DNA of 21,098 nt from a virus. The position numbers and the translations under genes are program-made. Location of the stretch: positions 1-21,098 of IMG/VR virus record IMGVR_UViG_3300026116_000651; one strand, given 5' to 3'. The notes beneath the pieces were generated by a model. It did not search any database, was not told the origin of the DNA, and saw only the letters and a program-made list of their open reading frames with translations. This document shows positions 6,579 through 12,910 of this stretch, piece after piece (positions within the stretch are counted from its first letter, which is position 1; each line of letters begins with the position of its first letter).

Positions 6579-7009
6579 AGGGGCGGCTGGACGAGGAGCT
6601 CAGCTTTTCGGCGGCCGCGCGCGAGCTCCAGCGGCATCGAGATCCCAAGGGCCGAAAGCTGCGTAACATGGTCGTGGCCCGCGAGCGCCAGACCGGAAAG
6701 CAGATCGCGATCCGCCTCGCGGGCCAAAAGGAGCCGAAGCTGCGGATCACCATCGGCGCCCTGTACCGGGCGTTCCCTGAGCTCGCGCCGGCGAAGATCG
6801 ACGATATCGCCCGACTCATGAAACCGATGCTGGAACGGTCCGAGGCGCGGACACGCGTCGTCGTCCGTGAAGAAATCGCAAAAGACGTCCTGCCGCGCAT
6901 CGTTTACCTCGAAGAAGAAAGCGGAATCGTGCGCCGTTGCCTCGAGGAGCTTGAGCAGCTAAAGCGCCGCGAACTGACCGGAACTGCCAGCCCCAGGCCG
7001 TCTCGTTGA
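6575..7009 (+). CDS. Putative DNA-binding protein with C-terminal coiled coil
   Basis: A 144-residue highly charged protein, MKGRLDEELSFSAAARELQR at the start. Residues about 9-65 contain helices and basic strands (RKLRNMVVARERQTGKQIAIR, then LRITIGALYRAF) compatible with a helix-turn-helix or other nucleic-acid-binding fold. Residues about 95-137 are a heptad-like acidic/basic helix (REEIAKDVLPRIVYLEEESG, then RRCLEELEQLKRREL), suggesting dimerisation. The ATG overlaps the upstream stop (ATGA), so it is coupled to the zinc-motif protein. It lies immediately before the region holding the dyad and phased repeats, so it is a natural candidate to bind there. No family is recognised with certainty. 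Confidence 0.5.
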   Translation: MKGRLDEELSFSAAARELQRHRDPKGRKLRNMVVARERQTGKQIAIRLAGQKEPKLRITIGALYRAFPELAPAKIDDIARLMKPMLERSEARTRVVVREEIAKDVLPRIVYLEEESGIVRRCLEELEQLKRRELTGTASPRPSR

Positions 7010-7132
7010 CAGCTCCGAACCTGGAGAGTTTCCCAGATGCCCTGACCGATTCCCCGCGCGCCCCGAGCCCATAAGAGGCGACCGGCGAGCGTGGGTGATG
7101 GGCGAGCCGAGGGACGTGGCCGAGCGCAAAGC

Positions 7133-7176
7133 GGTTCCGGTTTTCGGCTCACGATCGTGGGAGCAAAACAGGAACC
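7133..7176. promoter_or_regulatory. 44-bp dyad symmetric site, candidate operator
   Basis: Three symmetric blocks share one axis at 7154/7155. GGTTCC (7133-7138) pairs with GGAACC (7171-7176), GTTTT (7140-7144) with AAAAC (7165-7169), and the centre is the perfect 8-bp palindrome ACGATCGT (7151-7158). The segments between blocks are not symmetric, as expected for a multi-contact protein-binding site rather than a terminator stem. No T-run follows. Confidence 0.6.
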
Positions 7177-7190
7177 GAAACGCCTAAACG

Positions 7191-7246
7191 GGCGAAAGTG
7201 TCACCCTGTTTGCCAAAGTGTAAACCACTTGGCGAAAACGTAAACC
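7191..7246 (+). repeat. Three direct repeats at exact 20-bp spacing
   Basis: GCGAAAGTGTCACC (from 7192), GCCAAAGTGTAAACC (from 7212) and GCGAAAACGTAAACC (from 7232) share the consensus GCSAAARYGTMAMCC. They repeat every 20 bp, close to two helical turns, so all copies face the same side of the helix. Possible roles are terminase or activator binding sites. Alternatively, the TGTCACC start at 7199 and the GTGTAAACC repeats resemble a solitary IS21-family transposon end, but no transposase gene follows. Confidence 0.75.
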
Positions 7247-7267
7247 AAGCGACGGCTGAGGGGCCAA

Positions 7268-7462
7268 GTGCACGGAGTCACAAGACGAATCGCCGAGCGC
7301 GGCACGCGGAATAATTCCGACGACGCGGCGGACGCAAGGGCCATCGCGGCGCTGCTCGCAGGACCGCAGCCGGAACCGGTCGAGCGGTCGCTGACGGGGC
7401 TCGCGTATGAGGTTCGGGCGGAGTTCGTCGAGGCACAGAGGAAGCGGTCGTGGGGACGGTAG
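7268..7462 (+). CDS. Possible small protein upstream of small terminase
   Basis: A 64-residue frame starting at GTG 7268 with GAGGGG at 7258-7263, four bases ahead. Third positions are mostly G or C, as in neighbouring genes. The sequence has an Ala-rich helix (DDAADARAIAALLAG) and a second helix (LAYEVRAEFVEAQRKR). It is not coupled to the genes on either side, and its stop lies in the loop of a short hairpin. It resembles nothing I recognise, so it could be a genuine small late-leader protein or chance. Confidence 0.4.
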   Translation: MHGVTRRIAERGTRNNSDDAADARAIAALLAGPQPEPVERSLTGLAYEVRAEFVEAQRKRSWGR

Positions 7463-7499
7463 CCGTCTCGGTGTGTAGGTAAATCAGCGCGAAAGCGCT
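7455..7499 (+). promoter_or_regulatory. Two short hairpins in the terminase leader
   Basis: GACGG (7455-7459) pairs with CCGTC (7463-7467) around a 3-base loop. AGCGC (7486-7490) pairs with GCGCT (7495-7499) around a GAAA tetraloop, which is a stable GNRA type. They lie in the 89-bp leader between the small frame ending at 7462 and the small terminase. They may structure the late mRNA leader. No poly-T follows either one. Confidence 0.35.
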
Positions 7500-7551
7500 C
7501 CCAACGTCGGACGCGACGGCAAAAACACGGACAAGGGAGCACGTAGCGATC

Positions 7552-8025
7552 ATGCGCAGGACGCCTCGGCGTCGGCCCAAAGGTACGCTCAGCGAATTCT
7601 TCATCCCGCTGGTGGATCACGGTCCGAAGCCCAAGAACAAGGCTGCGCGCATCCTGCACATCGTCCGGCTGATGGCTGGCAACCTGTGGGTGAGCGGGGT
7701 CACAATCCACGACCTGTCCGAGCAGTGGGGGATCGGGGTTGAGGCACTGAAGAAGGATTCCGCGGAAGCGTCTCGGACGTTCACGGCCGATCCGATCGAA
7801 CTGGCTGAGCTCCGAGCGCGATGGCGAGCCAACCTTGAGACGGCGAAATCGCTTGCGCTGAAGATGGGCAAGCCCCAGGCGCTGAGCGCGATCCTTAAGG
7901 TCGAGAGCCGGTACCTTGAACGGCTTGAGTCCCCTGACGACATCCCGCCGCCGGCACCGATCGAAGTCGACCGCAGTGTGACGATCAACTTCGTGCCGAC
8001 GAGCACGCTCGAGCCGGTGCCGTGA
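7552..8025 (+). CDS. terS: Putative small terminase subunit
   Basis: A 157-residue protein immediately upstream of, and coupled by GTGA to, the large terminase. Small terminases recognise the packaging site and stimulate the ATPase. The basic N-terminus (MRRTPRRRPKGT) is followed at about residues 45-77 by a segment that reads as a helix-turn-helix (VSGVTIHDLSEQWGIGVEAL KKD), the usual DNA-binding element. Residues about 82-125 form helices suited to oligomerisation (ELAELRARWRANLETAKSLA). A Pro-rich tail ends the protein. AAGGGAG at 7533-7539 is 12 bases upstream of the ATG, a slightly long spacing. The assignment rests on position, length and layout. Confidence 0.65.
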   Translation: MRRTPRRRPKGTLSEFFIPLVDHGPKPKNKAARILHIVRLMAGNLWVSGVTIHDLSEQWGIGVEALKKDSAEASRTFTADPIELAELRARWRANLETAKSLALKMGKPQALSAILKVESRYLERLESPDDIPPPAPIEVDRSVTINFVPTSTLEPVP

Positions 8026-9389
8026 GCACTGCGCGCACGCTGACGATCCCGATCAACAACCCGCAGCAGAAGGCGTTCGCTGCCCTGCTCCGTGGCAACA
8101 CGGTGTTCCTGGGTTGGGGTCGAGGGGTCGGCAAATCAAAATTCATCCAGCTCGCCTGGTGGAAGCTCGTCGCCGAATGGGATGGAAAGCTACGCAGCGA
8201 GGCGCTGACGCCGTTCCGAGGCGTGCGCATCACCGTGCTGATGCCGACCTTGAAGCAGTTCAAGGATGTGCATTGGTCGGGGATTGTCGAGGCGCTGATT
8301 GGTGGCGAGTGGGCGTGGCTCGGCGCGCGGCTCGACCGGCAAAGCGGGCAGATCAGGTTCCCGGGCGGCTCAAGCATTCGGCCGTTTCCGGCGAACGAGT
8401 ACAACGCGCGCACGGCGCTCGGTCTTCGTACCGATGTGCTCGTCATCGACGAGTGCGACGACGTTCCGGCGCATGTTTACGATGCGGTCGCGATGCCCTG
8501 GCTTTCCGAGCCGTGGTCGCTCGCGATGCAGATCATTGCGGGCACGCCGAACAAGGGCCGGCACGGGCTCTGGTGGCGCACGCATCAACAAGGTGTGCTC
8601 GGCGCCAAGATCCGACGCGGCGAGCCGAATGAGCTCGACGGCGATCCCGACGGGCAGCGGGCGCTCGCGACCGTCTACACCTTCCGCGCGACGTACAAGG
8701 ACGCACCTGAGAACGTCGGCCCTGCTGCAGTAGCGAAGGCGAAAGCCACCACGCTGCCAGCCACGTTTCGGCGTGAGTGGGAAGCCGACCCCGACGCAGG
8801 CGAAGGCCTGATCTATCCGTTCGACGAAACGTTTCACGTTCGTCAGCCGCCGCCGCTCAGCAGCTTTCGAGAGTTCATCGTCGGGCAGGATCACGGCTGG
8901 GTTGACGCGGCCGTCTTACTCCTCGGTGGCATCCAAGGGCACGGCAACGACGCGACGCTCTGGATCCTCAACGAGTGGTACGAGTCGGAGTGCCCGAATC
9001 ACATCTGGAACGAACGCGCGATCGAGTGGCGGTTCGCCAAGTTTTGGCCCGACCCCTCGCGCCCAGATCGAATCAATGACCTGCGCAGCGCGGGCCTGAG
9101 CGTCGGCGAGACGGACAACGACATCGCGGGTGGGATATCGCGAGTCGCCGATCTGCTGTTCATTCGACCGCTCGAGAGCGACGAGCGCTACGCGCGGCTC
9201 TATGTTGCGCCGGGTTGCCTCAACACCATCCGAGAGTTCGGACTCTATCGCCGCAAGAAGAATCCCGACGGGACCTTCAGTGAGACGCCGGAGGACAAGA
9301 ACAATCACGCGATGGACGCGCTGCGCTACATGGCCGTGGGTCGATTCGGGCGCGGCCCCAGCTACCGCACGACGGTCTCCGGCAGGTAA
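8022..9389 (+). CDS. terL: Terminase large subunit (packaging ATPase/nuclease)
   Basis: A 455-residue motor protein that translocates and cuts concatemeric DNA into proheads. The ATPase domain has Walker A GWGRGVGKS at residues 31-39 and Walker B VLVIDECDD with D143/E144. The RNase H-like nuclease domain begins at IVGQDHGW with D290. The C-terminal catalytic aspartate cluster is DKNNHAMDALRYM with D425, H429 and D432. All expected elements are present and the length is normal. It starts at GTG 8022 overlapping the small terminase stop, and its TAA shares one base with the portal ATG. Confidence 0.93.
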   Translation: MSTARTLTIPINNPQQKAFAALLRGNTVFLGWGRGVGKSKFIQLAWWKLVAEWDGKLRSEALTPFRGVRITVLMPTLKQFKDVHWSGIVEALIGGEWAWLGARLDRQSGQIRFPGGSSIRPFPANEYNARTALGLRTDVLVIDECDDVPAHVYDAVAMPWLSEPWSLAMQIIAGTPNKGRHGLWWRTHQQGVLGAKIRRGEPNELDGDPDGQRALATVYTFRATYKDAPENVGPAAVAKAKATTLPATFRREWEADPDAGEGLIYPFDETFHVRQPPPLSSFREFIVGQDHGWVDAAVLLLGGIQGHGNDATLWILNEWYESECPNHIWNERAIEWRFAKFWPDPSRPDRINDLRSAGLSVGETDNDIAGGISRVADLLFIRPLESDERYARLYVAPGCLNTIREFGLYRRKKNPDGTFSETPEDKNNHAMDALRYMAVGRFGRGPSYRTTVSGR

Positions 9390-10789
9390 TGCACAACTCA
9401 ATCACCTTCGAAGGCCAAGAGCAGGCGAATGCAGCCGCGCTGGCCAACATGTCGCCGCGGTATCGGCGGCTCGAAGATCTCGAGCGCTGGGTAGCCGGGC
9501 GCCAGTACGAGGGCAAGCCGAATTGGTGGGAAGACAAGGTTCCGCTTTGGGAGCGCGAGCCCTGCATTGTCTATCCGCTCGTTCAGATCGCAATTCAATC
9601 CAACGTCGACCTCGTGCTCGGCGAGGGGCGCGCGCCGAGTTTCACCAGCAACCCGGGTGAAGACGAAGGCGAAGAGGAAAGCGGTCTACCTGAGCAGCAG
9701 AGTCAAGAACTCGACCGCTTCATCGGCCAGTACCACAAGATTTGCCGCTTCCGCGCGCACTGTCGTGACGCGTTCGCCGCTGCGCAGGGCTGCGGAACTG
9801 CCGTAACGATTCACGGCGTGCGAGCGGGCAAACCTTTCGCCGATCTGATTCCGGCCAAGTGGTGCAAGCCGAAGTTCGACATCTCAGGTGCCGTCACTGA
9901 GCTCGAGATTCGATATCCGTTCTTCGAGGAGTACCGACTTCAGAGCGGGCAGTGGGCGGTGCGTTGCAAACTGTATCGCCGAGTCCTGACGGCAACGACA
10001 GACACCACCTACCTGCCGGCTGACGCACAGGTCAGCGGACGTGAACCGGATTGGCAGGCTGATCCAGAGCGGACGGTCGCGCACAACCTCGGATTCGCCC
10101 CGGTGATCTGGTACCCGCTCCTGCGGGGCGCGCAAGCAACCAACGTCATCGACGGGCAAGCGCTGCACGCGCTGCTCACCAACGAGATCCACGGGCACGA
10201 CCTCGCACTGAGTCAGCGGCATCGCTGCGCGCTCCTGAGCGAGCCCCAGATTGTCGAGATCGGTGTCGACCCCGATCACAATCCGACGGAGCCGGGCCGC
10301 GCCGCGGTTGTTTCGGCGTCCGAGCACGGTGGCCGGATCACGGCAACGAATCCGCAAAAGGGCTCGTTCGATACGGGCGCGAGCTCGGGCGGGCCAGTAC
10401 GCAAAAAGGGTCCGGGCTACGTCTGGCGTTACCCGAACACCGAGACGACCGTCGAAGTCCTGGAGACATCAGGCGAAGCCCTCAAGGCGCTCGATGACAA
10501 CGCGAAGGATCTGCGCTTCAAGCTTCAAGAGGCGCTCGCGGTCGTCTTGCTTGGCCCAGACGAGATCAGCGGCGTTCGCCAACTGAGCGGCAAGGCGCTC
10601 GAGGCGATGAAGCAGAAGCAGCTCGATCGGTGCGATCAGTACCGCGACGATCTGCGCGACAACTTCCTGCTGCCGAGCGTCGATATGCAGTTGCGAATTG
10701 CATACAAGCTCGGAAAAGGCTTGCGCGTATCCGGCTCAGATAAGGTCGCTGCGATTCTGAAGAAGTTCGACCAGCCGGCGGTGCCCTGA
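9389..10789 (+). CDS. Portal protein, main part (SPP1 gp6-like)
   Basis: A 466-residue protein following terL. Portals form the dodecameric ring through which DNA enters the head. Recognisable portal features are the N-terminal 'RYRRLEDLERWVAGRQYEG' segment, CIVYPLVQIAIQSNVDLVLGEG, the QGCGTAVTIHGV strand, AHNLGFAPVIWYPL, and the long helical stem region with DDNAKDLRFKLQEALAVVLL, LSGKALEAMKQKQLDRCDQY. It ends abruptly at KKFDQPAVP, before the 'W-x-P' C-terminal section expected of these portals. That section appears at the start of the next frame (TGATG junction). The portal therefore seems to be split, or interrupted by a frameshift. Confidence 0.8.
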   Translation: MHNSITFEGQEQANAAALANMSPRYRRLEDLERWVAGRQYEGKPNWWEDKVPLWEREPCIVYPLVQIAIQSNVDLVLGEGRAPSFTSNPGEDEGEEESGLPEQQSQELDRFIGQYHKICRFRAHCRDAFAAAQGCGTAVTIHGVRAGKPFADLIPAKWCKPKFDISGAVTELEIRYPFFEEYRLQSGQWAVRCKLYRRVLTATTDTTYLPADAQVSGREPDWQADPERTVAHNLGFAPVIWYPLLRGAQATNVIDGQALHALLTNEIHGHDLALSQRHRCALLSEPQIVEIGVDPDHNPTEPGRAAVVSASEHGGRITATNPQKGSFDTGASSGGPVRKKGPGYVWRYPNTETTVEVLETSGEALKALDDNAKDLRFKLQEALAVVLLGPDEISGVRQLSGKALEAMKQKQLDRCDQYRDDLRDNFLLPSVDMQLRIAYKLGKGLRVSGSDKVAAILKKFDQPAVP

Positions 10790-11160
10790 TGGCCTGGATG
10801 GCTCCGACGCTCCAAGTCAAGTGGGGCCCGTACTTCAAGCCCGATCCCGCCGAGCAACAGCAGGTAGTTGCCATGGTGCAGCTCGCCCTCGGGGGCGGAC
10901 CGAATGCGGCCGAGCCGCTCATCACTCGGCGCGCAGCAGTGGAGAAGATCGCAAGCGTCTTCAACATCGAGAACGTGGATGCCTCACTCGAGCAGCTCGA
11001 CAAGGAAGCCGACGAGCGAGCGCAGCGAGAGCTCGATGCTGCAACTGCCGCGATCAGCGCGCAAAACGGAGCTGAAGGGGCTGGCCAGAATGCTGGCGGC
11101 AAGCCTGCCGGACCGCCTGATAATAGCGGGCGGCCCGCGAGCGGGAAAGACGACGCTTAG
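10789..11160 (+). CDS. Portal C-terminal segment as a separate coupled ORF
   Basis: A 123-residue frame whose ATG shares a base with the portal stop (TGATG). It begins MAWMAPTLQVKWGPYFKPDP and continues with AAVEKIASVFNIENVDASLE. This is the pattern found at the C-terminus of SPP1-type portals: a W-G-P strand, a helix after 'DPAEQQQ', a 'serine/threonine-R-x-A' turn, and a final helix with an acidic pair. Residues after about 85 are a disordered Gly/Ala/Pro-rich tail. Either the phage makes the portal from two polypeptides, or a frameshift (programmed, mutational or a sequence error) separates one gene. Confidence 0.55.
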   Translation: MAWMAPTLQVKWGPYFKPDPAEQQQVVAMVQLALGGGPNAAEPLITRRAAVEKIASVFNIENVDASLEQLDKEADERAQRELDAATAAISAQNGAEGAGQNAGGKPAGPPDNSGRPASGKDDA

Positions 11161-11488
11161 CGAGGCTGCGTCGATCCTCAGTCCGCGCACGGTGCGCGGT
11201 ACAGATCAGTTGATCGGGCTTGAATGGTCCGAATCATCATTGGTCGCGTCTTACTGGTTCGACGCTCCCGGTCCCTGGATCTGCGAAGGCGTAGTGATGC
11301 CGCGCGCGCTGCGCAAGTGGCTGATGCATAATCCTTCGGGCGCGCCGGCCGACCTCATCGTCTGGGTGAACGAGCCCGTCGTAGCGCGCTCACGCGGCCA
11401 GCACGTGATGGCAGTCGGCTGCCAAACCGTCTGGAACGAGATCAAGCCCGAGCTCAAGCGGCGCGGGCAATCAATCCTAGAATTCTGA
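11090..11488 (+). CDS. P-loop kinase-like protein
   Basis: A 132-residue protein with a strand-P-loop start, LIIAGGPRAGKTTLSEAAS. The GGPRAGKT Walker A motif is at residues 14-21, followed by DQLIGLEWSESS, WICEGVVMPRALRKWL and the strand DLIVWVNEPV. The 'x-EG-x-x-xPRAL' segment after a hydrophobic strand is typical of small nucleotide or metabolite kinases. No classical lid arginines are clear. The ATG at 11090 is chosen because AAGGGG (11075-11080) lies nine bases upstream and the P-loop falls at the usual distance from it. It overlaps the previous frame by 71 bp. The substrate is unknown, and its place between portal and capsid genes is unusual for metabolism. Confidence 0.6.
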   Translation: MLAASLPDRLIIAGGPRAGKTTLSEAASILSPRTVRGTDQLIGLEWSESSLVASYWFDAPGPWICEGVVMPRALRKWLMHNPSGAPADLIVWVNEPVVARSRGQHVMAVGCQTVWNEIKPELKRRGQSILEF

Positions 11489-11492
11489 CCCA

Positions 11493-11669
11493 ATGAAAAC
11501 CTGCCTTCACTGCCAAGCGAACAACGAAGACGAGAGCCTCACGTGCTCGGCGTGCGGCGAGGGATCCTTCAGCGCTGCCGAGGCGGAAGCGGGCAAGACT
11601 GAGGCCGAGCCTGAGGCGCCTGCCGAGGCGGAAGCGGGCAAGCCGCGCACGCGTCGAGGCCGCCAATGA
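11493..11669 (+). CDS. Small zinc-ribbon protein
   Basis: A 58-residue protein with CLHCQANNEDESLTCSACGE at residues 4-23. The paired CxxC knuckles (C4/C7 and C18/C21) are diagnostic of a zinc ribbon. The rest is an Ala/Glu-rich tail made of two copies of a short AEAEAGK unit, ending in basic PRTRRGRQ. It is too short for most ORF cut-offs, but the start lies four bases after the kinase-like gene and the stop overlaps the next ATG (ATGA). Zinc ribbons of this size usually bind nucleic acid or protein. The specific role is unknown. Confidence 0.65.
   Translation: MKTCLHCQANNEDESLTCSACGEGSFSAAEAEAGKTEAEPEAPAEAEAGKPRTRRGRQ
11575..11642 (+). repeat. Direct repeat, 23 bp, two copies 45 bp apart
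   Basis: An identical 23-bp block occurs at 11575-11597 and 11620-11642, inside the tail of the zinc-ribbon gene. The 45-bp period equals 15 codons and keeps the AEAEAGK repeat in frame. The exact DNA identity suggests a recent in-frame duplication. Confidence 0.9.
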
Positions 11670-12103
11670 CGGTCAAGCTCTTCTCGCTCGCTGATACCAG
11701 CCCGGCGTCGGCATCGACCGTGGCAGGGTCCATCATTCGTGGGCTCGATCAATTCGACTGGTTCACCATCGACGCCGACCTCGTTGGGGCGACCGGTGGC
11801 ACGCTCGACGTGTACCTGCAACGGCTCATCGGTGACCCGTCCACGAGTACGACGTGGCGCGACTGGTTGCATTTCCCGCAGCTGGCCGCCGGCGCCTCGG
11901 CCATCAAGTACACGGCAGGCACTGGCCCCAATTCCGGGATTGTTGTCGTCGGAACGAATACGTCGCCAGCGCTCGCAGCAAACACCGCTGTGGCGGGTCA
12001 CCCGGGCTATGCTTTGCGCGCCTTGTACGTTGCCGGCGCGAGCACTTCCGCCGGCGCGGGCGTGGCGATTTCACTCACCGGTTGGCGCTCCACTCACTCG
12101 TAG
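11666..12103 (+). CDS. Probable virion protein (beta-rich, unknown)
   Basis: A 145-residue protein, MTVKLFSLADTSPASASTVA and onward, rich in Thr/Ala/Gly/Ser with alternating hydrophobic strands (FDWFTIDADLVGATGGTLDV, IKYTAG, GIVVVGTN, VAISLTGW). It contains TTWRDWLHFPQL, comparable to TTWYDL in the gene after the capsid (15200-15625). Such beta-sandwich proteins beside head genes are usually head decoration or minor structural proteins, but this is inferred from composition and place. The start overlaps the zinc-ribbon stop (ATGA). No signal peptide or membrane segment. Confidence 0.55.
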   Translation: MTVKLFSLADTSPASASTVAGSIIRGLDQFDWFTIDADLVGATGGTLDVYLQRLIGDPSTSTTWRDWLHFPQLAAGASAIKYTAGTGPNSGIVVVGTNTSPALAANTAVAGHPGYALRALYVAGASTSAGAGVAISLTGWRSTHS

Positions 12104-12109
12104 GATCCG

Positions 12110-12478
12110 ATGCGCGGCAGTGTCCAGCAAGTGCGCGATGAAAGCGGCGCGCCCGATCCGCACGTGTTCGAGATCGGTGGGTTTGCTTCAGCGCCCACGC
12201 CACCGGTCGCCGAGATCAGCCTCCACGCGGCTCAACCGGCTCAGGTACAGGCGCCCCCGTCTGCCACCGCTACGCAGCAAGCTGCGGACCCGGGTGCCGA
12301 GGTTCGGCCACTCACGACGCGGCAGCTCTTGACTCAGCTCAATGCTCGCCTTCGGGTCGTCGAGCGAGAGATCAAGCTGCGCAAGGCGCTCGAAGCTGAG
12401 CGCTCCCAAATCCAGCGGCTAATTGCCGCAGCGAAAATCGAACGTAACAACGTGCGCGCTATCCGCGCCGCCGGCTGA
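12110..12478 (+). CDS. Hypothetical protein with C-terminal coiled coil
   Basis: A 122-residue protein with AGGA at 12102-12105, just ahead of the ATG. The first 65 residues are Pro/Ala/Gln-rich and probably disordered. Residues about 67-118 form one strongly charged helix (QLLTQLNARLRVVEREIKLR and onward) with heptad spacing, likely a coiled coil. It lies in the head gene cluster. It could be a minor scaffold or internal head protein, but no family is recognised. Confidence 0.5.
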   Translation: MRGSVQQVRDESGAPDPHVFEIGGFASAPTPPVAEISLHAAQPAQVQAPPSATATQQAADPGAEVRPLTTRQLLTQLNARLRVVEREIKLRKALEAERSQIQRLIAAAKIERNNVRAIRAAG

Positions 12479-12492
12479 ACGAGGAATCACCC

Positions 12493-12906
12493 ATGTCAGT
12501 AGTCGCAGGAACGATCCGAAGCGCAAACCTCAAGAGCAAAGCCAACGAGGGAGCCGGCACCACGACTCGCGATCTCACTGAGGTCTGGGAGGTAACGGCG
12601 GACTTCGGCGCCTATACTGGCTCGACCGACACCGCGACCATTCTCGCGGTCGGTGCCGCGATCAGCGCTCGAGTGCGTGATGGCCGCACGCGCACCATTC
12701 TTTGCGCCATGCCCGCCTACTGCGGCGCCGAGGTCACCACGAACCAACCCGTGCTGTTCGGCGGGACTTCCGTTGCCGCGCTGACCGTGTCGACGGACGA
12801 CCTCACCGGCCAGCTGAACACGATCAACACGGCCGCGACCGAGATCACCTCGACTGCGGGAACGACGTTCGGCGTTGGGATCTTCGTGACTGTCGCGGTG
12901 ACCTGA
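12493..12906 (+). CDS. Probable virion protein (beta-rich, unknown)
   Basis: A 137-residue protein with a good GAGGA site at 12481-12485. It is rich in Thr, Ala, Val and Gly with repeated strand-like segments (LTEVWEVTADFGAYTG, TATILAVGAAISARVRDG, TTFGVGIFVTVAVT). It has two cysteines (LCAMPAYCG) in the middle. Composition and location between portal and capsid suggest a structural or decoration protein. Length and style are similar to the genes at 11666 and 15200, but clear homology cannot be shown by eye. Confidence 0.5.
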   Translation: MSVVAGTIRSANLKSKANEGAGTTTRDLTEVWEVTADFGAYTGSTDTATILAVGAAISARVRDGRTRTILCAMPAYCGAEVTTNQPVLFGGTSVAALTVSTDDLTGQLNTINTAATEITSTAGTTFGVGIFVTVAVT

Positions 12907-12910
12907 GCCA

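Larger units (their letters stand above)
7010..7267. promoter_or_regulatory. Non-coding regulatory/packaging region before terminase
   Basis: About 260 bp without a convincing gene on either strand, immediately upstream of the late gene block. It contains a 44-bp dyad (7133-7176) and three 20-bp-phased direct repeats (7191-7246), described separately. Late promoters, late activator sites and cos/pac sites normally sit here in tailed phages. I see no strong sigma70 promoter in it. The first 120 bp show no obvious structure. Confidence 0.5.

Noticed and set aside
7006-7040. TTGACA at 7006-7011 as a sigma70 promoter
   Set aside because: The region 16-18 bases downstream (TTTCCC) is not a credible -10 box, so one good hexamer is not enough.
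7199-7551. Complete IS21-family insertion
   Set aside because: Only an end-like sequence is present: no IstA or IstB-like protein follows, and no matching inverted end was seen downstream.
7201-7710. Minus-strand frame across the region before the terminase
   Set aside because: It runs antisense to the small terminase start and across the repeats; no ribosome site and an Arg/Pro/Ser-rich composition suggest a shadow.
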